Source: Neoroseomonas lacus
GTDB taxonomy: Bacteria; Pseudomonadota; Alphaproteobacteria; Acetobacterales; Acetobacteraceae
Length of the DNA: 64,000 bases
NCBI RefSeq assembly: GCF_014644535.1
Contig: NZ_BMKW01000014.1
Span: forward strand, 82,580-146,579
Reading direction: 5' to 3'
Positions 17,902 to 25,539 of the stretch are shown piece after piece. The position numbers were made by a program, and so were the translations under genes. The notes beneath the pieces are model-generated. The model saw nothing but the letters and a program-made list of their open reading frames with translations. It was not told the DNA's origin and searched no databases. Position 1 is the first letter of the stretch; each line of letters starts with the position of its first letter.

Positions 17902-17995
17902 ACGGTTTGAGCCGGGGCTCACCGGCGATCTTGCACGAGAGCGGGCCGGCGCCGGAGGGGAGAATGTGCCATGGGGCGCATTCCCAACCGGATGG

Positions 17996-18970
17996 TCAGT
18001 TCGGCTGCCAAGCGCGGATGCGACGCAGCGTGGCGGCGTCGAGCTCACGCTCGTACTGCGCGAAGGCCGGGGCGAGTGCGGCTTGGAACGCCGCGGTATC
18101 GACCTGGGTCACCACCTCCATGCCGCGCTGGCGCAGCGCCGCGACGCCCGAGGCCTCGTCGGCGCTGACGCGGTCGCGATTCGCCTGCTGACCGGCGCGC
18201 GCGGCCGCCAGGAAGGCCGTGCGATCGGCCGCCGACATCTGCTGCATCATCGCCGGGTTGCAGATCAGCAGCCCCGGCGAATAGACGTGGGCGGTCAGCG
18301 TCAGGAAGCGCTGCACCTGGTTCAGGTTGTTCGCCACGATCACCGGGATCGGGTTCTCCTGCCCATCGACGGTGCCCTGCTGCAGCGCCGGCACCAGCTC
18401 GCTGAACGCCATCGGCGTCGGCAGCGCGCCGAGGGTGGAGAAGGCGCGCATGTGCACCGGGTTCTCCATGGTGCGGACCTTGAGCCCCCGCACATCCGCC
18501 GGGTTGTTCACCGCGTGGCGCGAATTGGTCAGGTGGCGGAAGCCGTTCTCCATCCAGATCACGCCGACCAGGCCGCGCGCATTGAATTGCTGCAGGATGG
18601 ACTGGCCGATCTCCGAATCGAGCACGCCACGCGCATGGGCGTAGTCGCGGAACAGGAACGGCACATCGACCACCCGCACGGCGGGGACGAAATTGCCGAC
18701 CGGGCCGGTCGAGCCGAGATAGCATTCGACGGTGCCGATCTGCACGCTCTCGATGATCTCGCGCTCATTGTCGTTGCGCTGGATGTTGATGCGATAGCGC
18801 CCGCCGGTCGCCTGCTCGAAGCTTTCCTTCAGCGCGGCGGCGCCGGCGCCGTAATGGCTGGCGCTCGGCAACGGGTGCTGAATGGTGATGGTGGTCTGCG
18901 CGCGCGCGGGGCTCGCGGCCGCGGCGGCAAGGGCCAGCGCGGCGAAGGCCGCGCGACGGGTCAGGGTCAT
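17996..18970 (-). CDS. dctP: TRAP transporter substrate-binding protein, distal tandem paralogue, 324 aa
   Basis: Second DctP receptor, the same length as its neighbour, with signal peptide MTLTRRAAFAALALAAAAASPARA. Long blocks are shared with the neighbour (for example IQRNDNERE, STGPVGNFVP, MAFSELVPALQQGTVDGQENP and the terminal LDAATLRRIR-WQPN). Differences cluster around residues 25-105 and 235-280. AGGAA lies just before the start codon. Only one dctQM set follows the pair. Both receptors may feed it, giving two ligand specificities, or this copy may work elsewhere. Confidence 0.92.
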   Translation of the reverse strand: MTLTRRAAFAALALAAAAASPARAQTTITIQHPLPSASHYGAGAAALKESFEQATGGRYRINIQRNDNEREIIESVQIGTVECYLGSTGPVGNFVPAVRVVDVPFLFRDYAHARGVLDSEIGQSILQQFNARGLVGVIWMENGFRHLTNSRHAVNNPADVRGLKVRTMENPVHMRAFSTLGALPTPMAFSELVPALQQGTVDGQENPIPVIVANNLNQVQRFLTLTAHVYSPGLLICNPAMMQQMSAADRTAFLAAARAGQQANRDRVSADEASGVAALRQRGMEVVTQVDTAAFQAALAPAFAQYERELDAATLRRIRAWQPN

Positions 18971-18989
18971 TTCCTGGGGTCTCTCCCTC

Positions 18990-19014
18990 GCGGGCGGCGT
19001 CCAGTGCCGCCCGC
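18990..19014. terminator. hairpin downstream of terC
   Basis: GCGGGCGGC / GCCGCCCGC form a perfect 9-bp stem with a 7-nt loop, between the terC stop and the distal dctP start. It probably separates the two transcripts. There is no U-tract, as is common in very GC-rich genomes. Confidence 0.45.
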
Positions 19015-19049
19015 TTGCCTAGCCCTCTACGCGAAGGCCGTGCCGGAGA

Positions 19050-19691
19050 TCAATGTGCGACCTCGCCATGCGGGGCTGGCAGCGGCAGGCCCATATGCAG
19101 TGCCGCATTGGCGTTCAGCGTGCCGTCCCACATCAGTTCGAGACCGATCCAGGCGATCAGCGCCACGCCGATATAGGCAATGAACTTGAACCGATCGAGC
19201 AACCGCGCCAGGAAGCCGCCCAGAACGCCCATCATGACGATGGAAACGGTCAGGCCGATGATGAGCATCGTGATGTCGTTGCGCGCGACCGCCGCCACCG
19301 CCAACACGTTGTCGAGGCTCATCGACACGTCGGCGACGACGATCTGCCACAGCGCGGCGGCGAGCGTCTTCTCCTTCACCTCGCCGGCCTCGCTGCCTTC
19401 CTCCTCGCCGTGATGGAGCAGTTCCTTCATGAAGGACCAGGCGATGTAGAGCAGCGCCGCACCACCCAGGAAGGCGATCCACCACAGACCCAGCAGGTAG
19501 GTCGCGAAGACTGAGAAGATGATGCGCAGCACCGCCGCGGCGATGATGCCGAACATCACCGCCTTGTTGCGCATCGCCAGCGGCAGGCCCGCGGCCGCCA
19601 TGCCGATCACCACCGCATTGTCTCCCGACAACACGATATTCAACCAGAGAATCTCGAAAAAGCGCGGCGCCGCCGCGATCAGGCTATCCAT
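19050..19691 (-). CDS. TerC/YjbE-family membrane protein, 213 aa
   Basis: Integral membrane protein with about seven hydrophobic segments and the two TerC signatures, LSGDNAVVIGMAA near residues 22-34 and MSLDNVLAVAAVA near 123-135. These place acidic residues inside the membrane. The loop HHGEEEGSEAGEVKEK between halves is acidic. YjbE/TerC proteins are linked to manganese or other metal export, sometimes for secreted metalloenzymes. Transport of a metal here is inference from family. Confidence 0.88.
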   Translation of the reverse strand: MDSLIAAAPRFFEILWLNIVLSGDNAVVIGMAAAGLPLAMRNKAVMFGIIAAAVLRIIFSVFATYLLGLWWIAFLGGAALLYIAWSFMKELLHHGEEEGSEAGEVKEKTLAAALWQIVVADVSMSLDNVLAVAAVARNDITMLIIGLTVSIVMMGVLGGFLARLLDRFKFIAYIGVALIAWIGLELMWDGTLNANAALHMGLPLPAPHGEVAH

Positions 19692-19729
19692 GCGTCACTC
19701 CCGGCGCCGCCCCGAATGGGCAGGCTGAA

Positions 19730-19767
19730 TTGCCGCGCGACGCTAGCTACCGCCAGCCGCGCGGCAA
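19730..19767. repeat. inverted repeat upstream of terC
   Basis: TTGCCGCGCG and CGCGCGGCAA form a perfect 10-bp stem with an 18-nt loop, 39-76 nt before the terC start and 67 nt after the stop of the permease gene. It may terminate the permease transcript or form a 5' leader structure for terC. I do not see the sequence hallmarks of the yybP-ykoY manganese riboswitch, which precedes terC in some bacteria. Confidence 0.45.
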
Positions 19768-19833
19768 GTTTCTTCCATGTAATTTAGTAGCCATGTTCAA
19801 GTTATTTAAATCGATGACAGATCAAGAGCCGCG

Positions 19834-21237
19834 TTACCGCAGCAACGCGACCGTCGCCCAGCCGAGCAGGATCACCGCGGCGAAGGAAGGTAGCAGCAGC
19901 CGCCACACCTGCGCCGGCCGCGTGCCATCCGCGAGCAACCCGCAGACCAGCGCCGTCCCCGCGAAGGACATGCCCGCCCCGGCCGCGCCGGCGAAGTTGT
20001 GCACCGCCGGCGCCAACAGTGGCGGCAGCCCGGCGGCCAGGCCCAGCGCCTGCTGCACCGGCATCATCGCTGCGTTCGATCCGACATTGCTGCCCGTCAC
20101 CATCCCCGCCGCCAGACCCAGCACCGGCACGGCATAGGGAGCGAGGTCACCCAGCGCGCCCGCCGCTGCATTCGCCAGCGCGCCTGTGGCACCGCTGCCG
20201 GCCATCCAGCGCGCCAGCAACACGTACAGCAGCAGCACCGCCGCCGGCCGCGCCGCGCGCCTCAACGCCTCCGTTGCGCGTCGCCCCGCAGCGGGCCGCG
20301 TCAGCAGGATGCCGGCGGCCACCACCATCAACACCACGGCGACATGCGTCACCGGAAACGCCGGCAGCCCGTCATAGGGATGGAAGGATGGCGGATTCGA
20401 CACCGCCCGTGCCGCGAGCAAGGCCACGGTCAGTAGCGCATAGGGCCACAGCGCCCGCATGGCGCGTCGCCAGCCGGCGCCGTCGCGCGGCGGCTCGGCC
20501 AGCCACAAGGCCACCAGCAGCGGCACGCCAGCACCGAGGATGCCCAGCACTTCGAAGGGCACCACCCAGTGGCCGGCGACCAGGATCGCCGCCATCACCG
20601 CCAGCAGCGCCATCTGCGTCGCCCGCTCGCGCCCCTGCACCGGCACGCCTGCCGACGCCGAGAGGCGCCAGCACACCGGCCCGAGCACCAGCACCCACAC
20701 CGCATTGGGCAGCGCCGTCAGTGCCGCGATCGCCTGCGCCGGCATGCCGAGCAGCGCCGCGCCCAGCGCCGTGCCAGGCCCAAGCCCGCCCCACGGGATC
20801 AGGCACAGCGCCAGCAGCGCCAACGCCGCCGCCGGCGGCCCGCGCAATCCCATCGAGCGCAGCGCCGCCAGCGCGAAGACGGCGCCGACGCCGAAGCCCG
20901 TCACGCTCTCCATGAACACGCCCATCAGCAGCGTCGCGGTGAAGATCGCGCGTGGCGTCGCACTCTGCCGCGCCGCCGCGTCGCCACGCCCCTGCACCGC
21001 GCCATGAAACAGCAACCCGCCCAGCACGACGCCGATCGGCTGAAGCGCGAGGAAGCTGCCACGCTCCGCCTCATCCGCCAGGAAGGCCACGAATCCCGTG
21101 CCGGCCGGCAGCGACACGAAGGCCGCCGGCAGCGCCAGCGCCAGCGCCGCCAGCACCGCGGGCAACGGTCCCGCACGCCCCGAGACCAGCAGCCCCAACA
21201 GCAACAGCAGCGGCGCCGCCTGAAGAAGAAGGATCAC
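19834..21237 (-). CDS. L-lactate permease (LctP)-family transporter, 467 aa
   Basis: Polytopic membrane protein with roughly a dozen hydrophobic segments. LctP-family hallmarks are SVTGFGVGAVFALAALRSMG (residues about 114-133), PWGGLGPGTALGAALLG, and near the end GLAAGMVTGSNVGSNAAMMPVQQALG. It is shorter than the usual 530-560 residues. The GTG start at 21237 overlaps the stop of the MBL hydrolase gene (GTGA); the longer open frame lies in that gene. Family members carry lactate, glycolate or related hydroxy acids; the ligand here is unknown. Confidence 0.82.
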   Translation of the reverse strand: MILLLQAAPLLLLLGLLVSGRAGPLPAVLAALALALPAAFVSLPAGTGFVAFLADEAERGSFLALQPIGVVLGGLLFHGAVQGRGDAAARQSATPRAIFTATLLMGVFMESVTGFGVGAVFALAALRSMGLRGPPAAALALLALCLIPWGGLGPGTALGAALLGMPAQAIAALTALPNAVWVLVLGPVCWRLSASAGVPVQGRERATQMALLAVMAAILVAGHWVVPFEVLGILGAGVPLLVALWLAEPPRDGAGWRRAMRALWPYALLTVALLAARAVSNPPSFHPYDGLPAFPVTHVAVVLMVVAAGILLTRPAAGRRATEALRRAARPAAVLLLYVLLARWMAGSGATGALANAAAGALGDLAPYAVPVLGLAAGMVTGSNVGSNAAMMPVQQALGLAAGLPPLLAPAVHNFAGAAGAGMSFAGTALVCGLLADGTRPAQVWRLLLPSFAAVILLGWATVALLR

Positions 21238-22217
21238 GCCTCCAGCACGAAGGTCTTGCCCACCGCCCCCGGCACCACGACGGCCTCGCCATAGGCGCGT
21301 TCCAGGGCGTTCAGCGCGCGCCATCCGGTGCAGTGCGAGGGAAACATCCAGCGCATGCCAAAGGTGCCGAGATCGGCCACGGTCTGCGGAATGATGCGTT
21401 CATTCGTGCCCGACAGATGAAAGCCGCCCATCGCCGCGAGCAGCGGGATGTCGGGCATCAGCCGGCGCGCCTCATGCAGCACGTTGACGATGCCGCAATG
21501 CGAACAGGCGGAGAAGACGACCAGCCCCTTGCTGCGGAGGTGCACGGCGACGAAGCGTTCATCGACGAGCCATTCATCCGGCTGCCAGTCCGCCGCGTCG
21601 TCATCCCGCGCCACCTGGCCGGGTAGGCCGGTCTCGTATTCCGTCACCCGTGGGATCTCGCCACTCACCAGCACATGGCCGGCAATGACGGCCGGTTCGC
21701 GCGAGACATGCGGCACCGCCCCCATCGCCGCCCAATCCGCCGGCGTCGGCACGCGGTCCATCGGCAGCACGCCGCCATCCGACTGGCGGCTGCCGCGCTC
21801 GCGGAACATCCCCGGATGCAGATGCAGCGGCACCGGCTGCCCACCATTGGCGGCGCGCACCATCTCAATCGCCTTAGGCAGCCCGCCCGCATGGTCCCAA
21901 TGCCCATGCGAGAGCACCATCGCCTCGATCGCGCCGAAATCGACCCCAAGCCGCGGCCCATTGCGTTCCACCGCGTAATCCACCGGCCCGCCATCGAACA
22001 GGATGCTGCGCCGCTCGCCATCCGCCTCGACCGTGATGACCAGCGACAGCCCATGATTGGCACAGCACAGCGACCCGCCCGCGGTCCGCTTCATCCCCTT
22101 CTGCTGCAACCGCACCCATTCCCGCGTGACGAAAGGCGGCGTCGAGGAAAGGCTGTCCGTGACGTTGTCCACCAGTGTCGTTATCTCGATCCGATCGACC
22201 GGCCGAGGTGCCTGCAT
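21234..22217 (-). CDS. MBL-fold metallohydrolase, 327 aa
   Basis: Metallo-beta-lactamase fold with the metal motif SHGHWDHAGG (His104, His106, Asp108, His109). Later ligand candidates are CSHCGIVN and GGFHLSG. The opening ITTLVDNVTDSLSS and overall layout match the group of MJ0301/pterin-phosphate-synthase-like hydrolases found in archaea and bacteria. Function is unknown. It is co-translated with the LctP-like permease. The start codon overlaps head to head with the start of the plus-strand neighbour, so initiation of the two genes may interfere. Confidence 0.85.
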   Translation of the reverse strand: MQAPRPVDRIEITTLVDNVTDSLSSTPPFVTREWVRLQQKGMKRTAGGSLCCANHGLSLVITVEADGERRSILFDGGPVDYAVERNGPRLGVDFGAIEAMVLSHGHWDHAGGLPKAIEMVRAANGGQPVPLHLHPGMFRERGSRQSDGGVLPMDRVPTPADWAAMGAVPHVSREPAVIAGHVLVSGEIPRVTEYETGLPGQVARDDDAADWQPDEWLVDERFVAVHLRSKGLVVFSACSHCGIVNVLHEARRLMPDIPLLAAMGGFHLSGTNERIIPQTVADLGTFGMRWMFPSHCTGWRALNALERAYGEAVVVPGAVGKTFVLEA

Positions 22218-22638
22218 GCCCGCTTTCCTTCCCGAACCCTACGCAGCCTATGGCAGCAACCTGTGGCGCGACCAGATGCGCCGCCGCTGCCCCGACGCGG
22301 AGGTAGTCGGCAGCCTGCTCCTGCCGGGCTGGCGCCTAGTGTTGCGCAAATACGCGCTGATCCGTCGCGACGACACCGCCGACTGCCCGATCGGGCTGTG
22401 GCGCATCACCCAGGCGGATCTCGACGCGCTCGACCGCTTCGAGGGGCCGCGCACCTATGCCCGCATCCTCGTCCCCCTGCCGGATGGCAGCCAAGCCTGG
22501 ACCTATGAAGAAATCCGCATCCGGCCGGGGCCGCCAGCCGGTGAATATGTGCGGCGGCTGCGGCGTGGCTATGCCGACTTCGCCTTCGACAGCACGCCGC
22601 TCGACGCGGCCATCGTCGAGTCGGGGTACGTCGAATAA
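22216..22638 (+). CDS. gamma-glutamylcyclotransferase-like protein (GGCT/AIG2 fold), 140 aa
   Basis: Small GGCT-fold enzyme. The N-terminal nucleotide-like loop YAAYGSNL (residues 9-16) and the DRFEGPRTYAR segment carrying the catalytic-type glutamate are both present. The YGSN loop close to the N-terminus supports the ATG at 22216. The sequence GCATGC here supplies start codons on both strands. Family members release 5-oxoproline from gamma-glutamyl peptides, but many are uncharacterised. Confidence 0.8.
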   Translation: MPAFLPEPYAAYGSNLWRDQMRRRCPDAEVVGSLLLPGWRLVLRKYALIRRDDTADCPIGLWRITQADLDALDRFEGPRTYARILVPLPDGSQAWTYEEIRIRPGPPAGEYVRRLRRGYADFAFDSTPLDAAIVESGYVE

Positions 22639-22640
22639 GG

Positions 22641-22690
22641 TCGAGGGGCGCCGCCCCTCGAGCACCCCGCCAGGGAACTCAGTTCCCTGG
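22641..22690. repeat. double-hairpin intergenic repeat, copy A
   Basis: Hairpin 1 is a 9-bp stem (TCGAGGGGC / GCCCCTCGA). Then comes the core ACCCCGCC (22664-22671), then hairpin 2 (CCAGGGAAC / GTTCCCTGG, 9 bp), which runs into the stop of the EamA gene. Copies B and C at 55834 and 56012 have the same order and core. It lies between convergent genes and can act as a bidirectional terminator. Confidence 0.65.
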
Positions 22691-23578
22691 ACCTTCGGGC
22701 GATTTCTGCGAAATCGAACGGCGCGCCTCGGCCAGGGTCACGATCAAGGCGCCGGTCAGGATCACCACGGCGCCGGCCCAGGTCCAGCCATCTGGCACCT
22801 CCTGAAAAAACAGCCAGCCGAAGCCGGTGACGAAAATCAGCCGCAGATACTGGAACGGCGCGATGGCCGACGCCTCGCCAAACCGATACGCGCTGGTGAT
22901 CAGCCAGATGATCCCCGGCGCGATGCACGCAACCGCCATCAGAACCGCACAATCGAATACCCCCAACGGCACCCACGCCATCACCGCGAAGGGCGCCGAC
23001 CCCGCACTCGTCACCAGCCCGACCCAGGCCATGATCGTCGCGTTCCTGTCCTGCTGCGCCAGCACGCGCGATGACAGCGTGATCCCGCACCACGTCACCG
23101 CCGAGGCCAAAGCCAACGCAACACCCAGCGTCGACACCGTCGTCCCCGGCCGCAGCATCACCGCCACGCCGACGAACCCCGCGATCGTGCCCGCCCAGCG
23201 CCAGCGATCGACGCGCTCGCCCAGCACCGGCCCGGCCAGCAGCGTGGTGAACATCACATTGGTGAAGGACAACACCGTCGCCGTTGCTAGGTCGAGCGGC
23301 CCGAAGGACGCGTAGTAGAGCCCCCAGGTCAGCAGGCTCGATGCACCGCGCAGCAGATGCAGCCCGGGCCGCGTGGTACGGAACACCGCGAGCCCGGACC
23401 GCGCGATCAACGGCGCCACCCAGAACAACTGCCCGAGCGACCGCGCGAAAACCTGCATCTCCACCGGAATGCCCCGCGCGGTCATCAGCCGGATCGCCAG
23501 CGCCTCGGCGGCGAAGATCACCGCCGCCACCGCCATCAACGCGCCGCCGCGCAGATTCCCCGACACGCCCTGATGCAT
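22679..23578 (-). CDS. EamA/DMT-family transporter, 299 aa
   Basis: Ten-helix drug/metabolite carrier with two EamA repeats. Repeat 1 ends TTLLAGPVLGERVDRWRWAGTIAGFVGVAVML; repeat 2 ends GWLFFQEVPDGWTWAGAVVILTGALIV. The N-terminal IFAAEALAIRLMTARGIPVEMQVFAR resembles the RhaT/S-adenosylmethionine-uptake branch of the superfamily. Its 3' end overlaps the second hairpin of repeat copy A. Divergent from the PanE-like gene over 77 nt. Substrate not deducible. Confidence 0.85.
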   Translation of the reverse strand: MHQGVSGNLRGGALMAVAAVIFAAEALAIRLMTARGIPVEMQVFARSLGQLFWVAPLIARSGLAVFRTTRPGLHLLRGASSLLTWGLYYASFGPLDLATATVLSFTNVMFTTLLAGPVLGERVDRWRWAGTIAGFVGVAVMLRPGTTVSTLGVALALASAVTWCGITLSSRVLAQQDRNATIMAWVGLVTSAGSAPFAVMAWVPLGVFDCAVLMAVACIAPGIIWLITSAYRFGEASAIAPFQYLRLIFVTGFGWLFFQEVPDGWTWAGAVVILTGALIVTLAEARRSISQKSPEGPGN

Positions 23579-23655
23579 TGACGGCGACAGCCTCCAGCGT
23601 AGCGTGACGCACAGTGCGGCGGCCCCGGCAGGCCGTCTAGGCGGGAAGGGCTCTC

Positions 23656-24702
23656 ATGACGAATGCAGCGGCAGCGGTCGATGGCGACCCGATCCTGGTC
23701 TGGGGCGCCGGCGCCATCGGCGGCACGGTCGGCGCCGCGCTGGTGCGGGCCGGCCAGCCCGTCACTTTCGTCGACATCGAGACCAACCACGTCGCCGCCA
23801 TCGCCGACCCATCCCGCGGCCTCTCCATCGAAGGCCCGGTGGACCCGCACCGCATCACCGCCCCCGCCTTCACGCCGGAAGCAGTGCAGGGCACCTACCG
23901 TCGCATCTTCCTCTGCGTGAAGGCGCATCACACCGAAGCCGCCACCCGCGCGCTGCTGCCGCACCTTGCCGAGGACGGCTATGTGCTTTCCCTACAGAAC
24001 GGCCTGAACGAGACGATCATCGCGCCCATCGTTGGCCGCGAACGGACCATCGGCTGCTTCGTGAACTTCTCGGCTGATTGGCACGGGCCGGGGCAGATCA
24101 TGTATGGCGGCCGCGGCGCACTGGTGCTCGGCGAACTCGACGGCACGACGACGCCGCGGCTGACCGCGCTGCATGCGCTGCTCGCCACGGCCTTCGAGCC
24201 CAACGCCATCATCACCCCGACCATCTGGGGTTATCTCTGGGGCAAGCTCGGCTATGGCGCGATGCTCTTCGCCCAGGCGCTGGGTGAGAAGGGCATCGCC
24301 GATTGTCTCGCCCGCCCCGAATTGCTGCCCCTGTGGCGCGCCCTCGGCGCCGAGGCCATCGCCGTCGCCCGTGCCGAGGGCGTCACCCCGCTCGGCTTCA
24401 ACGGCTTCGAGCCGGCGGCCTTCTCGCCTGGTGCGACCGAAGCGCAGGCCGCTGCCTCTGTCGCCGCCATGGTGGAGTTCAACCGCCCCAATGCCAAGAC
24501 GCATTCAGGCGTCTGGCGCGACCTCTGGGTGCGCCATCGCCGCACCGAGATCGACGTGCAGATCGCCCCCATCGCCACCATCGGCGCGACGCATGGCATC
24601 GACTGCCCTTCCGTGCGGCGGCTGGTGACGCTGATGCATGAATGCGAAGCCGGCACGCGTCCGATGTCGGATGCCAACCTCACGGAGATGCTATCGCCAT
24701 GA
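23656..24702 (+). CDS. 2-dehydropantoate 2-reductase-like (ApbA/PanE) protein, 348 aa
   Basis: The N-terminal Rossmann loop VWGAGAIGGTVGAAL binds NADP. FLCVKAHHTEAA and LSLQNGLNE are the central PanE blocks, and WGKLGYGAML contains the conserved active-site-type lysine. Length exceeds E. coli PanE (303) through a longer C-terminal half. The close coupling (ATGA) to an SDR argues for a catabolic ketoacid/hydroxyacid pair instead of pantothenate synthesis (inference). GGGAAGG lies 7 nt before the start. Confidence 0.85.
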   Translation: MTNAAAAVDGDPILVWGAGAIGGTVGAALVRAGQPVTFVDIETNHVAAIADPSRGLSIEGPVDPHRITAPAFTPEAVQGTYRRIFLCVKAHHTEAATRALLPHLAEDGYVLSLQNGLNETIIAPIVGRERTIGCFVNFSADWHGPGQIMYGGRGALVLGELDGTTTPRLTALHALLATAFEPNAIITPTIWGYLWGKLGYGAMLFAQALGEKGIADCLARPELLPLWRALGAEAIAVARAEGVTPLGFNGFEPAAFSPGATEAQAAASVAAMVEFNRPNAKTHSGVWRDLWVRHRRTEIDVQIAPIATIGATHGIDCPSVRRLVTLMHECEAGTRPMSDANLTEMLSP

Positions 24703-25460
24703 AGGAATACGACTTCACCGGCGTGACCGTCGCGGTCACCGGCGCCGGCCACGGCTTCGGCCGTGCCATCGCGCAATCCTTCGCCGCCCTCGGCGCGCAG
24801 GTCTTCGCCACGGACCTTTCGGCGAGCGAGTTGGAACAGACCGCCGACCACCCCGGCGCCATCCACACCAGCGCCTTCGACCTCACCGCACCCAGTGCGC
24901 CGAAAGCCTGGATTGCCGATATCGAGAAGCGCAGCCAGGGCCCGATCGGCGTCCTGGCCTCCAACGCCGGCGGCGTGCGCGGCCAGGTGATGCGCCCCAT
25001 CGAGGATGTCCCCGAAAGCGATTGGCACGACATCATCGCCATCAACCTGCATGCGCATTTCATGCTCGCCCGGGCGGTGGCCCCGGGCATGAAGCGCGCG
25101 GGCCGAGGCCGCATCGTCACCATCAGCAGCGGCGCCGGGCTGCAACCCTCGCGCACCGGCATCCAGGCCTATACCAGCGCGAAGCACGGGCTGATCGGCC
25201 TGACGCGACAACTCGCGCATGAACTCGGTCCGCACGGCATCAACGCGAATTCCGTCGCGCCGGGGCTGATCCTGTCCAACCCCGCCTCCATCAAGCAGTG
25301 GGAAGCCTACGGCCCCGAAGGCCAGGCGCGCGTCATCGCCTCCATCGGTTCGCGACGTCTCGGCGAGGCGCAGGACATCGCCAACGCCGTGCTGTTCCTC
25401 GCCTCGCCTATGGCGAACTACATCAACGGCCAGGTGCTGAGCGTGGACGGCGGCAAATAG
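24699..25460 (+). CDS. SDR-family oxidoreductase, 253 aa
   Basis: Classical NAD(P)-dependent short-chain dehydrogenase. The cofactor loop is VTGAGHGFGRAI (13-24), the ASNAGG motif replaces NNAG, and the catalytic Ser in TISSG and the YTSAK motif are present. It ends YINGQVLSVDGGK. Starts inside the stop of the PanE-like gene, so the two enzymes are made together. Substrate unknown, probably a hydroxy/keto acid shared with its partner. Confidence 0.9.
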   Translation: MKEYDFTGVTVAVTGAGHGFGRAIAQSFAALGAQVFATDLSASELEQTADHPGAIHTSAFDLTAPSAPKAWIADIEKRSQGPIGVLASNAGGVRGQVMRPIEDVPESDWHDIIAINLHAHFMLARAVAPGMKRAGRGRIVTISSGAGLQPSRTGIQAYTSAKHGLIGLTRQLAHELGPHGINANSVAPGLILSNPASIKQWEAYGPEGQARVIASIGSRRLGEAQDIANAVLFLASPMANYINGQVLSVDGGK

Positions 25461-25494
25461 CGCGCATGCTTCGGCGCGCACCGCAGCATGCGCG
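25461..25494 (+). terminator. hairpin directly after the SDR stop
   Basis: CGCGCATGCT / AGCATGCGCG is a perfect 10-bp stem with a 14-nt loop that begins at the base after the TAG stop. It probably ends the PanE-SDR transcript, though no U-run follows. Confidence 0.5.
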
Positions 25495-25539
25495 ACATCG
25501 CGCAGTCCAGGTTGCGCGCCCCATCACGGAGCGCGCTTC

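Noticed and set aside
19692..19833. manganese (yybP-ykoY) riboswitch ahead of terC
   Set aside because: The conserved purine-rich and loop sequences of that riboswitch are not present; only a simple inverted repeat is seen.
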